Shown here: piece by piece, positions 37,350-49,493 of the stretch
Layout: each line of letters opens with the position of its first letter
How positions within the stretch are numbered: position 1 is the first letter of the stretch
Origin: Hyaloperonospora brassicae
Lineage: Eukaryota; Oomycota; Peronosporomycetes; Peronosporales; Peronosporaceae
Assembly (NCBI GenBank): GCA_947650285.1
Contig: CANTFL010000634.1
Span: 248,001-312,000 of the forward strand
Direction: 5' to 3'
Length of the DNA: 64,000 nucleotides
Translations under genes and position numbers: made by a program
Notes under the pieces: model-generated
What the model saw: the letters and a program-made list of their open reading frames with translations, nothing else
Database searches by the model: none
What the model was told of the DNA's origin: nothing

Positions 37350-38408
37350 CACTGCGAGGGCCCACCACCGCTTGTGGAAGCGGAAGGTCAGAGGCGCTGG
37401 ATTGTGGAACGCTAATTGGGTCATGAGGACCCTCGTCGCGACACCATGAGCGCGCGGTTCCAACCGCGCGCAAGTATCGTGTAAGTTACCTCGGGTTTCC
37501 ACCCGAGCAGGATACGTGGGAACCGCGTTTTACGCTTCTACGAGACGTTCAAGACGTCGTTCAGGCTTAGGAATCCGTGCATACGCTTAAGGCAGATTTG
37601 GTCCACAACCTGTATGTTCTCGCGGTGAGCGAGAACGAGATGAACGACGACAGTGTCGTGGTGAAGCGTCACCACGACTACCGGACCAAGAGTGATTGCG
37701 AGAACGTCGTGGTGAAACTTCATTACGACGACTAAATGAAGAGCGACGACGAAAACGTCGCGGCGAACGTGTATCGCCACGATCGTGCGAACGAGAACGT
37801 CGTGGCGAGCGCATAGCACCACAATCTCGAGCACGCGAGTGGTGCCGCCAGCGTGACGCGCCACAATTAACCGCAGTCTTGCGCTTCCATCAAGCTGCGC
37901 TCATACCGTCTGATCCAGAGCTATTCATACTCGCTGAGTGGATACTCAGCGACGTGTCGTTGCCAAGACTCGCGATGGGACGAGGCATCAAATCACAAGA
38001 GTAAAAAGATTTATATTACGTAAACGTAGCAGAGTCGATCTACGTTCCACGCGTTTTTGCAGATCTTCTCGTGCAGTACACCGATTCAATTATCGGCGGA
38101 GATATCCTCGCGGTTATACAGCCACTGCTGAAATTTTTTCCGTCTTCAAGCATCCGGTTCCTCCGCCGATGGAACGCGCACCAAGACCGCTGGAGCGTTT
38201 CGTACAAGATGCCATCAAGAGTATTTCCGCGCAACCCACGGAAACGCCGTAAGTAGTCCTGCATCGTTTCGAGAGATTCCGGAGCTCGAGCTCCGGACAC
38301 GTCGTACAGCGCCAAAGGGATCAGGTGCTGATCCATAACGTGGTCTACTAAACTCCCGCTAATTGTGCGCGTGAGGGCTTTAGTGTTGGCGTCTGCGTCT
38401 TCAGTCAT
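37100..38408 (-). pseudogene. E3 antisense accessory ORF: N-terminal part, RS-rich repeats, coiled coil (broken)
   Basis: On the minus strand an ATG at 38408, 75 bases inside the 3' LTR, opens 122 codons to 38040. Further in, 37587..37860 encodes SR-like repeats built on SPRR-S/F-R (for example TRSPRRFRRRSSFSRRNE). After that a heptad-rich stretch (IQQSNRELRERMQNLKRQV) runs through about 37240..37150, interrupted by one TGA. The position next to the polypurine tract, the antisense orientation and a coiled-coil C-terminus match the antisense frame of E1/E2, though the sequences are not alike. The sense strand is also partly open here, so which strand codes is inferred. Confidence 0.45.
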
Positions 38409-38473
38409 CGTTTGGTTTGTGCGTTGATGGGTCTTGTAATTAGGCACTCACGGTTCGTGAGTGCTGTCTTGAT

Positions 38474-38483
38474 AAGGGGGTGA
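38474..38483 (+). other. E3 polypurine tract
   Basis: AAGGGGGTGA directly before the 3' LTR. Confidence 0.75.
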
Positions 38484-38803
38484 TGTAATGGGCCACCCCG
38501 TTACATAAGTAGTTTTGCTTAAGTTTACGTGTTTTTTAAGTAGGGGTGTTGCTTTCGAAGTAGCAAAAATAGCACGTCGTATCTTTTATCTGGTTTAATG
38601 GGCTCAGCACCATTATAAGCCAGTAAGATATTGGCATGTACGTTGAGTGGTTCCCATGAGTCCAAGGGACCCATTCGTAATTAGGATGATCCAAAAGACA
38701 AAAATACAAACAGAGTTAAAAAAAACTTAACATTAGACTTGGGTTTTGAGCTTCCTCAAAACAATTGTGTACGTTAAGTAACGGGTATTCTAGCCCCTTT
38801 ACA
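38484..38803 (+). repeat. E3 3' LTR
   Basis: 320 bp, TGTAATGGGCC...CTTTACA, about 16 differences from the 5' LTR by hand count. Confidence 0.93.
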
Positions 38804-38808
38804 AAAGA

Positions 38809-41360
38809 AAGCAAACGAAGTTTTTATGACCTACAGAGACAATCCTTTTCTAACAGGATTTTGACGCGAACACAAGAAGCGACAGAATTTGGATCGTTGC
38901 CACAACTGAATAATAGAATATTCGATATTCGATAAGCGATGGAGAAGTACTGCATCAAATATTCCTGGACATGTAGTGCTCAACGTAGTCAGTGACACCA
39001 TACTTCCCAGTTTAATATCTCTGAATATTTTTCACCAAAAAGGCAATTTATACATAAGCAAAGTGTTTTGTAGAATACACAAGTGTCCTAAACTTTGCGT
39101 CTGACGCATCCACCCGTTCATTAATACAAGTTTTCTTACGCCGACGGGAAAGATAATTGTTCCTTTCGCATTATCAGTCAGATTTTTGCGTCTTCAATGT
39201 TAGAAATCTTTTTGGTAGCAGAATTCCTTTATCCTGATGGGTCCATTTCATCGAATTTTATCATATAATATAACTTACACTAGTTTGTTGCCGCGTTGTA
39301 TTCATTACAAATATTTGTATATTCAATTATATCTAATTGTATTTGAATTAAGTGGAACTTAAATGTACCTTTGTCATAGTAATAATTAGTGCGTTTCTCT
39401 TCATCTTCGCAAATTCAAAACACAACCCAAAGAAGATACGACCTTTTAGTTGAGATAAGTTGTTCTTCCACCTATAAAACAGCTGTTAAAATTTAACAGT
39501 GGCAATCTGATTCTTGAGTAAACGTATTTGGGTTCGTCGCAGGTCAAATATGCATTTACAGTTCCGTTTATGGCAGCGCGGCGTTTCGCTTTCCCATGAC
39601 ATGTGAATGCCTCGCTCTTAATGTGTATTTATCACTCATGATCTCGTGCTGCAGTACGTTAAGACCATTCCGATGTTTTGGGAGAACCGTTCGTACTTAA
39701 ATAATCTAGTTATACGTAACGTGATTGAAAACTGGTCAAAAACATCTCGCATCTCAGCCAATGTGTTCGCCTTTCCAATGAGAACCGGAAGGGCGAACGA
39801 TCGTTGTGTGACTGTGACATTGGATGCATAAGTTGGACACGGTTTGCCTTTATACAAGACATAACGAATCAGCCTATTTGTTAAAATATAACAATTATAT
39901 TGGACAGAGAGTTATTATGTTTCTGGAACTTATTGCGCAATCCATAGAGTTTGTCGAGACATCCAATTTTCTGCAATAATTTTTACATTCGTCAAATGAG
40001 CCCCACGATCTCATCATTGCTTTAAACGATAATCACCACAGCCGCTGCTTCATTGATGATTAAAAGAGTCTTTAAAATCAACCGAAATTTCTTTTGACGG
40101 TCTTTGTATAACACTTACGGAAGTGCAAAAGTTATTTATACAAAGAGACAAAAATTACCTAATTTGTTGAACAAGTATTGATTTAACCTTAACAACGTTA
40201 AAGACGCACCACCTAGTATTTAAGATATCTCGACAATATGTCGCATGGAACACAATACTTGCGTTATTCAATTGGAGGTAACCACGACAGAAGATTTTTT
40301 AGGGTGCCCGACAATGCGTTATGAACTTGACAAAACCAATATTTCGTGAACATACCCTTGTAAGTCAAATCGCATTAAAACTTAGCTTAATAGACTTTAA
40401 ACTTGCGTAATTGTAATCCTCAATATCAAACGCACGACATTTTATAGGGCATGGTGAACGAGTTTGTCATAAAATAACGACCTCATCGTTGTTAATCTCG
40501 ATTCATTAGTCGCGTCCGATTAGCCAAAATATATGAGCGAAGGTCCGCAGTGCACAATGTACTCGAAGGAGGTGAGAGAGGATTTGGCTGACATCTGTCT
40601 CTGCAGAAATGAACTTCCGATCGTCAGATACACACAATAGTAAGCATACAATCTTTATCGTTCCAGGTATACGTAAAATATGACGCGATGGTTTAGGCGC
40701 AAGTGCATATGGTGCTCCACCGCATGAAAGCATTTAATGAGATGGGAATATAAAAGCCATGGCTCAGACCAGCGAGTTTTATCGTTTTCATCTTTTCACA
40801 GCATGATCATTCTTTTATCTATAAATTGTCTTTAGTCACCATATCTACGGGTGATAAAAAAAGGTTGTAATGTGATGTAATATGGTGTGCCCGGTTCGTA
40901 TATTTTTAGAATTTGTATCAGGATCAACATTATCTGTGTTACAAAATCTTTCGATTTATTTAGCCATGAAATACTTGGTATATATATTCTTTGAAGGGTA
41001 AAACGTAGTAATATTACAGTGCCATGACATAGGAGATTGAACCATGTAGTAATTATATAATTGCTGCTAACTTCTCGCAAGGTTGTGATCAAATTGTCCT
41101 TAAAATGAATTGCGTTGTACAACACTCTTATGTAGACCAAATTTGCGCTACCAGGGAGGCTATACTTACTATACAATTTTTTATTTAAATTCGTTCTAAG
41201 CAATTTTTATATGAACCTTACCCATTTTTTGTACGTATAGTACACTCAGAGAGATTAATGCTGCGCAATTCTTCAGACCACCCTGGAGTCAATTTCGAGT
41301 AATGTAAAGCAGTTCGAAATCCTTAGAGAATCCGCGCCTATTATTACACAATAAGGCTTT
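38809..41360. other. AT-rich DNA without recognisable genes
   Basis: Short open frames only (the largest near 39636..39857 on the minus strand), with no motif I recognise. Confidence 0.5.
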
Positions 41361-41364
41361 TCGG

Positions 41365-41570
41365 CCTAGGGGGCCTCTGGCACCCAGCTCATCACACCCT
41401 TGGGTGCGGGTAGGTAACGCCGCTTCCCATTGGATGGTTGATCGTCATATATTAGCCTATCTTTAGCGCCCTGTAATCGAGCCAAAGTTCCAAAGTATAT
41501 ACCCAGGTACCTTCCGTTCCCATTTTTAGGGTCTACCACTCGACCAAAGGATCCGGCGTATAACGCACCT
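41365..41570 (-). pseudogene. Reverse-transcriptase fossil
   Basis: Read on the minus strand, one frame spells fragments of the RT fingers: LWLDYRALK, then after a stop TYPHPRVDELGARG, recalling the family pattern W-R-x-C-x-D-Y-R-A-L-N ... Y-P-x-P-R-I-D-E-L-L. It is GC-richer than its surroundings. Only about 200 bp survive. Confidence 0.45.
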
Positions 41571-42203
41571 TACATCTAGCTTTACAAACTATTGCCGTCA
41601 TCAGTACCATGAAATAATGCAAACAATGTAAGAGTGTGCCTCATCTAACTAATCGTGCAAAGCATTTTAATTATTATATGATAGAATACATGTTGGCCAC
41701 CACTAGTTCGATCTCAAGTAAAAATATTACCGCTAAAAATTTAACGCGAATGAGCATAATCGGACCAATCCAATTTGCAATTGCTCGATGCCTCTATAAA
41801 TGACATGTCAGATGTGAGGCCTAACAAGGTCTTATAATTGCAAAGTAAAATTCTACGCAGCTCGAGTTCAATTTTAGGTATAACAAGACAAAAAGTAAAT
41901 GTAGTTTTTGGCCAAAGTGACTCTTTTTCAATATAAAAACTAGAAAAATATTTAAATATTCTCACTGAAGGTACAAGCTCATTGCCACAAGTTCAGTTGT
42001 ATTTTATTTGGAACAAGGCAGACAGATTCTATTATAAACAAAAAATATGGGACAGAATTTAATCGTGCTAGTGCTTTATTTGTTTGCCCATGTTGTAAAA
42101 AATAGATCTAAAGCTACCGTAATATTTTAAATATCAAGCCTCGACAACTATCAAAATGAAGCTTTCCATTTAATGAAATATTTTTTATAATCAAGATTAT
42201 TGA
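41571..42203. other. AT-rich DNA up to the right inverted-repeat arm
   Basis: No supported feature. Confidence 0.5.
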
Positions 42204-43146
42204 AGTCTCAGCTCGGCACCCTGCATTTTCTACGAGACCTTGGTATCGGCTGCAGTATAAATTTATTGCAGTGATTACCGTGCTATTATTTTGACTTTTT
42301 GGTGCACCAAGTCGTTCCGTTACCATCTCTATCAGCTATGAAAAACGACACTTGGACACCACGTTGTATATTTCTATCTGAACTCGATACGCATCGCCAA
42401 GGCGACAGCTGTACATTTATGTAACGTCGAACCAATTGAATATGAACGGTAGATATAGAAGGGTCGTGACAATACAGACGGAAGATGCACAAAGGTATCA
42501 AAGTACGCTTGCAGAGTCAGCGCCCTTTTTCTCCCTCGCAAATGACTGTCGATAGAAGAGTCGCAAGGGTTCCGGATCCACCAAGTCAGAAAGAAAACGA
42601 ACAATATAGACATGGACATATATATATATATAAATGATCTCAGGCTCGTGTCATGTGCTCGTATCGTGTATTCGTTTGTCCTCTTTACTTGGTTTGGGCC
42701 TTACTTTTTGCGTGTTTTTTTATATTCCTACTTGCTCTAATATTTCTCAAATTTGATCATTTGTGCGTCTTCTATAGTCCCATAATTATTTGATGCAAAT
42801 TCGTATTTTCCTCGGATACTAAAATAAAGATGCTAGCGATAACATCTTACGTGGTGAAACGACGAGCGGCAGATGGTCGTTGCGTGCTCGCAGTAGTACT
42901 CAGTTGTGATCCCATACGGTGCGCATCACTTATAACCTGTACCTTTTCTTTTGGTGTCTAAATTTGAAAAAGAAAAAATCATTTTTGCGCCGTTTCCGCA
43001 ACCGATAAAGCCTTATACAACTCTCCTGTCGTACTACACACAATAAGCACATATTTTGCACGTTTTCAACACCAAGCAATGTACTGATCCGTCAACCATT
43101 ACCAACATGCCGCGCCCAACAAAAATCTACGGTACTTGCAGGTTAT

Positions 43147-43434
43147 ATGGGCAGCTGGTGCGCCCGGAGTGTCATGCTAAGTCGATGTAATTTCAAGGGC
43201 CAAAATGGGCTTTTGGAAGAGACTATCACTGCGGCCGGCTGTTACATCATCTACCCTAAGTTCCATTGCAAACTGACCTATACCGGATTGTTCTGTGGAG
43301 AATCAAATGCCGTGCTCGAAAAAGGCCTTGACCACATGGTCCCAAAAGACCTTGCATTCGTCTCTCTCTCACTACCTTCCGCCAATATTGTCGAAAGTGA
43401 TTCGGGTACATACTTGTATATCGCAAGATCATGA
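43147..43434 (+). other. Unidentified 95-codon open frame (right copy)
   Basis: Identical at the protein level to 2248..2535. No family recognised; coding status unproven. Confidence 0.25.
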
Positions 43435-44414
43435 CTAGGAAGGCTGCCGAATACGCCGTAAGAAGTATTGGTCGCATTGAGACATTCCAAATCAATTTAA
43501 CAGACGTGAACGTTTTAGATGCTGCCACTTATTTTGCTTTGCAATAGTTTTGGCAAAACGTGATGGGTTTGGATGGATTTGTGAATGCGTCGTTTTAAGT
43601 AAACAGAAACTCCTGAGCGGCATTATTATGCCTGTTTTTGGACAAAAAGAAAGAGGCAAACAGTGCCATTCAGGGTTACAGCAGCCCTTTTTGCACTTGT
43701 AAGACTGCGAGAATGGTGCTTTTACGCTACTTCGTCTGCTAAAAATCAGGATGGCACGTGAAGAATTTCGAAGAAATCAAGAAAAATGAGTCTACGCAAG
43801 GAATTCGTGGCGGCCGATTGTAGCTCGCTGCGAGCCTTATTCATGAAATTCTCCGAGCTTTAGCGTCCTATAACTTCACGAAAATTCTGTCAGGCTCAAA
43901 TCCGAGACCATAGAAGTGAAGCTAGTAGCGTGCATAAGCCATCTATAGACTTGGATTTGTGTTTTAAGAAGTATGGGGTGAGGAGTAGCTGAGAGACGGA
44001 GATCGAAAAAGGTTATAGGTTATTGGTGGTGCACACTAAATAGCCGCAAAATAGACGCGCTGATGGTCAGAAAGCAAAGCCCTGTCTGCTGGCGAAGACA
44101 TCGGCTGTAGCAGATACACAGCTCACACCCCATCTTTGTGCTTCGCATTTTGTCGTCCAACGTAGGTGTCTCAGGAAGTCAACAGGACGCTCAAACTCCC
44201 GCGACTTGTTTACGACAAGCCGGTGCTTCAAGGATGTCATTCTAAGATCTGCCAGCTTGTGGCTGTGAACTGCCGAACCGGCTTGCTCTCGGCGACAGAC
44301 GTGTAGCAGTGCACGTCGAGAGACACGAGCGAGCCCATCCAAAGAGCTCCGTCGTCGTGTTCTTGTGAACCGAATCACATCCACTTGGAGCTGTACATGC
44401 TTCATTGAAGCACA

Positions 44415-44793
44415 TCAGAGAATATATTCCGCATGCAGTAAGAGAGGCTGTCCTACCTGTAGCCCGTTCACGGGTCCTCCTGTCATGTTGTACAATTGAT
44501 AGTTCGTGCAATTGTCACCTATCCAGCACCTCGCGCCGAGAAAGACCGGAGCCATAAGCACGCGGCCATTTGAATACGAACGACCAACTGTCGATGCGAC
44601 GGCGATACTGGCTACTGATTTGTGAGGATGATCCAGCACAATTTCCCCGATTGCTCACTCGATGGTGGAACTCGACCCTCTCTCTATCAGCCATGCCATG
44701 AACTGTTCGACGACAATAGTGTAGTCTCACAAGCACCCACGAGGAAGCAGTGCCACATCACGTTGCTGTAGGATATCCAAAACTCGAACCAAC
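44415..44793 (-). pseudogene. Unidentified decayed reading frame (right copy)
   Basis: Inverted counterpart of 888..1267, including the beta-helix-like stretch and the upstream in-frame stops. It lies upstream of, and divergent from, the S33 gene. Confidence 0.25.
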
Positions 44794-45266
44794 GCTAACT
44801 GAATGTGTTTGTTTGTAGGGTACATGCATCCGTTGTCCCACGGGTTTGCTTGTAAACAAACGCCAGGTAATGAAGAGGCTATTGTACATCCATCCGTAAG
44901 CAGAAAGCGACTGACGACAGGGATAAATGTTCACCTGCCGGGTGGTGGCCAAGCAGCTCATCTCTTCGCACTGGATCTCAACGCACCGTCAGGTCGTGAC
45001 GCGACCGCTGCCTGAACCCCCCTCTTTCTGTGGCTATATGCGCACCAATGTAAGATTGCAGAGCTGACGTGTCTACGATAGCGTGCTCGTCTGTGCGTGC
45101 CCTTGCGTGAGGATGGTGACTGTCGAAGCTTAAAGTGATGAGCTCTTCGCGGCCCTGTTCGTCGTCCGACGGTGGGACATTAGTCACGATTAGGCGCTAG
45201 ACAACCTCAGCAGGTATGCTGTGGTACAAATGGACGACAGGTGCGTTTGACGTGCGGGGACGAGAA

Positions 45267-45280
45267 CCATTCTCCAATTT
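45267..45280 (+). promoter_or_regulatory. Oomycete Inr+FPR core promoter of the S33 gene
   Basis: CCATTCTCCAATTT matches the combined initiator (CATTY) and flanking promoter region (CAWTTT) known from oomycete genes. Transcription would start near 45268, about 44 nt before the ATG, a normal short 5' leader for these organisms. Confidence 0.75.
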
Positions 45281-45312
45281 CTCGGACATCACCAACACCG
45301 GCGCAAACGACC

Positions 45313-47122
45313 ATGCACCTTCGTCTCGTGCTGAGTATCGCTGCGGCTGGAGTGATCGGACGAGCGTCGGCCGCTTCGAACACCACTGCGGGTCATACGC
45401 TGGCCCAATGGGACCCTTGCCAAGGCTTCACGTTTGATGCTGCAGGCGAGAGCGATGTCCCGAGCTTCAACGCCGAGTGTATGGTCTTTGCGGCCCCGTT
45501 GTGTTACCCCGGGGTCTGTGAGGCGCCGGCAAATGTAAACCCGAACATCGAGATTTTCGTGAAGCGGGTGGCTGCTACGGCGGGCGACGCCAAGAATGCC
45601 CCGAACCTGCTGCTGGTTCCAGGTGGCCCCGGCGTCTCCTCCGAAACTCGTAAGTGAATGCGCAGCTATGATTGCTAACGAGTCCGATTAACTGAGAGCC
45701 TTTCTTTTGTGTACAGTGGAGTCTGCGTTGGACTTGCTATCCGCGAAACTTGGCGGAGCAGTCAACGTGTACTTGATGGAACATCGCGGCACTGGACGCA
45801 GCACGCGACTGGATTGCGTGGCCTCCCAAAGCACGACGACTGGGTCCCCGTCAGGCCTTCAAGTCGAACCGTCAGAGGTTCCTGCTTGTGCGCAGGTTCT
45901 GCAGGAAACGTATGGGAGTCTCGCTTCGTTCTCAACCACAAGCGGTGCGATGGACCTGGCGACGTTCATCTCCGAATACACAAATGGCGCGCCGACCTTT
46001 GTGTTCGGAAGGAGCTACGGGACGGCGGTCATCCAGCGTCTGATGCAGTTGAACCCGCCGACTGTGACTGGATACGTTTTGGACAGCGTCATGGCTACTG
46101 CAGTTGCACCGGACAAGAAGTTCTACCACTCGTCGCGGGACACCATGTTTGGTGAGGTGGGTGAGCAATTCATGAACCTGTGTGCGCAAGACAGCAACTG
46201 TGCCGCTCAGTTCAAAGACAAGAGCTTGTCAGCTACGCTTCACGACCTGCTTGCGAAGTTCGACAGCGACGCCAGCTCGACCTGTGCTGCACTGGTGGCG
46301 GAGTACACGAAGAAGTCACCGTCAGCCGGTCTTCGAGACCAATTGGGTAGCATCTTGAACAATCAGAATTTGAGATCCCTGATCGCACCGTTGGTGTACC
46401 GATTCAATCGCTGCGATCCCAGCGACGTCCCAGCCCTGACGCAGTTCCTCCAGATCAACACCGAGGAAGAGTCGAGAACGGACGTGAACGATGCGCTTGC
46501 TTCGAAGCTGCTCACCAATGTCATTTTCTTCTCGGAGATGTGGGAGACGCCTATACCTTCGCTCGCTGAACTGCAGACTCGGTTCACGACCGCAGGCATC
46601 TCGAACCAAGCCGTGTACGAATCCTTATCCTGGTTTTGCGCATACTCGAAAGAGCAGTCGGCACAATGCGAGGAATTTGGAGTCGGCAGCTACAACGCCA
46701 ACGGTATCATATACCCGCATGATCAGTACTGGGACAAGCTTGCCACAGTCCCTAGCACAGCCAGCGTGCTACTGCTGGCTGGAGGATTGGACCCACTGAC
46801 GCCTGCTAAGTACACGAAGTCTCTGTTTGAGGCGCTTGATACTCCCAACAAGGAGCTCATTGTGTTCGACTACTCGTCGCACTCGGTAATCGCTTCGACT
46901 CCGATTGGAGATGGCGAGACGACCTGTGGGTTCAATTTGCTGATCTCGTACGTTGCCGGGAACGGTAACCTCAACAGTCTGGACAAGTCGTGCATGGCCC
47001 AGGTGGCTGGATTCGACATGGCATTGCCACCCGATACCGTGAGCTACCTTTTTGGCACAAACGACGCGTACGGCAGTGCCCAGGCCCCGACTGGCCAAAC
47101 CGAACAAATCACGCCGGCGTAA
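45313..47122 (+). CDS. Secreted serine peptidase, family S33 (tripeptidyl-aminopeptidase-like)
   Basis: Two exons, 45313..45649 and 45717..47122, joined over a 67-nt GT-AG intron (donor GTAAGTG, branch-like GCTAACG, acceptor GTACAG); the split codon gives Leu113. The product is 580 residues. Residues 1-20 form a signal peptide, so it should be secreted. The alpha/beta-hydrolase features are the GGPG oxyanion loop (104-107), the nucleophile elbow GRSYG with Ser212, Asp471 in GGLDPLTP and His501 in YSSHSV. The late cysteines and the TAP-like C-terminal region fit the S33 group that releases peptides or amino acids from protein N-termini. The start was chosen because it is the first ATG after the promoter and opens directly into the signal peptide. 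No lesions are seen. The exact substrate is unknown. Confidence 0.9.
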
Positions 47123-47680
47123 AGCGGCTGTGCAACGGGTTCGACTCCAGCTGAGAAACCCAGAAGGCCTGGGTTCTACCGAAAGCCAACCTCCATGATG
47201 CACGGAGTTACACAGACGCCTTGACTGCCCGAGATCAGTAAGCTTTGTCCGAATACATTCATGCATTAAGCCTCTTGCCGCCGTTGCATTTATACTTGGA
47301 CTTCACTCATTGATCCTCCTCTAAAATAATGTACATGTACATGTGCTTGCACGTTTTTCTGGATCGTGCTTGTTTGGAAAGTGGGTACATGCAAGCAAGT
47401 CGTGGCAGGCGCAAAGTGTTGCCATCGTTGATAAAACAAGACTCGTTTTAAGCACTTTTTCAAAACCTGGTTTATGCAAAGCAAGTTATAGCGACGCAGT
47501 GTATCGCCATCGTTGCCAAAACGAGGTTCGTTTTGAGTGTCATAGAATAGTAGCTGGGGCGATGTGCATGTAATTTTACCTCCCATCACATCTTTAAGAC
47601 TACCATTCTATTGCATTGAGAACGTATCCTATTCCACAGTAAGTCGAACAGCGACGACCGTGTCGCCGTGAAACACTTTG
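47123..47680. other. 3' flank of the S33 gene
   Basis: Presumably contains the 3' UTR. No further gene is seen. Confidence 0.5.
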
Positions 47681-48200
47681 TGTAACGGGGTTACACATCG
47701 GCTAGTAGTCGACAGTAGGTGTGGTGCACACAAGGGATGGGGCTCCCTTGAAAGTGATATTCGAACACAGTATCAATTGTTGAAGCCTGATGTCTGTCAA
47801 CGATTGACTACGAGATCTTTTGAGAGGTTTTATTTAGGACGTTAGCGAGTAAATTAATCACGTTGTTATGAGGTGTGATTTTAGGTTAAAAAAAGAAATA
47901 AAGTTTAGTTCCCCTTTTGATCACTGAAAGACACGTGCCTTACGAAGCGTCTTTGATCGGTAGGAGCTAGCAATACCTGTGAAGGTAGCTGCTCCTGAGC
48001 ACTCTGTGCTGTGATTCTTTTGAATAGTTGGGTCCCCCTGGAACAGGGACTGTAAGCTCTCGAGCTTGTTGACTCTCTGAGTCGGGTCCTTTGAAGCTAA
48101 GTTGCTCGTTGAGCATTAAGTCTTCCTCTGACTTAAGGAGCTGTGTAGCTCCGATACACTTTGATTCCAAGTGTAACAGAGGCCAAGCCATCGCGAACAA
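47681..48200. mobile_element. Remnant of another LTR retroelement
   Basis: It starts TGTAACGGGGTTACA, like the LTR ends of E1-E3. From 48054 to 48174 five perfect hairpins follow one another (AAGCTC / GAGCTT, GACTC / GAGTC, TTAAGTC / GACTTAA, GGAGCT / AGCTCC, ACACTT / AAGTGT). That density occurs elsewhere in this window only within the Ty3 elements. A minus-strand frame of 77 codons (47967..48200) spans the hairpins. No RT, integrase or second LTR is found, so family and orientation are open. Confidence 0.4.
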
Positions 48201-49493
48201 TCCACATCTAGTCGCTACGTATTTGTCAATCTAATAATCATACAAGTCAAATAGATGTCGACACGTCGGCCTTTGCCGCGCTGTTCGTTAAGGTGAAGAA
48301 AAGACGCAATATGTTATCGATTTTTTTACTTGTCGACTCCATTCACACATTATTACGTACTACCAATAAATGTGTTAGCTAGAGCAACCATGATAAGCTG
48401 GAACTAATGTGCTCGTTCGTACAGTTGATCTCTTCTCTGTTGTACCGGTAGGACTACGCACGAGCGATCAAGCATGGCCCTAAGACGATGAGGAAGATCA
48501 TGGCTGCTTAATGCAGCCTTTTCACTAATTTTTATGAGCTTGGAAACTAAATAACGATTTGAACCGCAGTTGAATTCGCTGTCTGTACTTGTCGATACGA
48601 GCACGTACTCCTTCGTTGCGATTGTCGATTGCTTTAGTGTAGAGGCAAAGAAACTGAAGTAAGGGCGCGATGCAGCTGAGCAAGCTATGGTGCAATGATA
48701 GACAATGCAAACCTGTGTCACCTACCTTATTACGGAAAAAAGAAAGCTGCATAATAATGCAGTAAATTATATTCTGTTCCTCCACTATGGAAAGTGACAT
48801 TAAGAAAAGTTTTTTTACATTCGCGCATCAGACATTGGGTAGCAGCAAACAGCACAACTCACATATTCGCTACTGTTGTCCACTTAATATCCAACAAAGC
48901 AATCAATAATGGATAGAAGAGCGCAATAACGAATATATTTTGTTGTCTGCGCAAGCTTTGTAGCCAGATATACTTGATGTGAACTATCAACCATTGTTTA
49001 TGTATTATTCACACTTGATACAGTAATTTGTACAGCTTAACTACGCAGGACGTAATAATATTGCGTCCTCGCACTATATTGCACGTGATATTTTAGAGGA
49101 CCATTTCCACGCAGGCGTCACTATCGGTAGCTCATCGTTGTGGTGCGTCGGTGTGGTGTTTACGTCGAGTTTCTACGTAACTGCCTTACAAAAGACTTTA
49201 TGTATCAAGATGACTTACCAAATATAATATGTAAGACTGTCGCTTTGAGTGGCCAATGTCGTCGAAATTTGTTCTAAACCGCAATCATTACACATCTAGA
49301 TTACGTGTAACGCAGCCTTATTGACACTTTGTCAGTGCGGTTGCCACATATTGTACAATGTTCGTGCAAAGGAAGACTTTATCGCTAATTCAGATACGTT
49401 AAGGAAAAGGACGAAGTAAAAGTGTATAAATGAAGTCGAGTATTTCGATGAAACCCTTTTTGATTCTACGTAATAATATTAAATATTAAATGC
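48201..49493. other. AT-rich DNA without recognisable genes
   Basis: Only short unsupported frames, such as 48404..48721 on the minus strand. Confidence 0.5.

Larger units (their letters stand above)
31248..38803 (+). mobile_element. E3: decayed Ty3/gypsy element of a second family, 7,556 bp
   Basis: The 320-bp LTRs (31248..31567 and 38484..38803) and the 5-bp duplication AAAGA (31243..31247, 38804..38808) define it. The PBS begins at 31570 and the polypurine tract ends at 38483. The first base of the left LTR has mutated from T to A. Order: gag with CCHC knuckle, -1 frameshift signal, protease, repeat-bearing linker, RT, RNase H, integrase, C-terminal domain; antisense frames fill the 3' end. 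LTRs differ at about 5% by hand count, an age similar to E1. Gag and Pol are related to E1/E2, but LTR sequence and length are different. Confidence 0.95.
42204..45681. repeat. Right arm of the 3.48-kb inverted repeat
   Basis: Reverse complement of 1..3477. The arm extends through the upstream region, promoter, exon 1 and the first half of intron 1 of the S33 gene (to at least 45681). Beyond that the left copy is outside the window. Confidence 0.93.
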
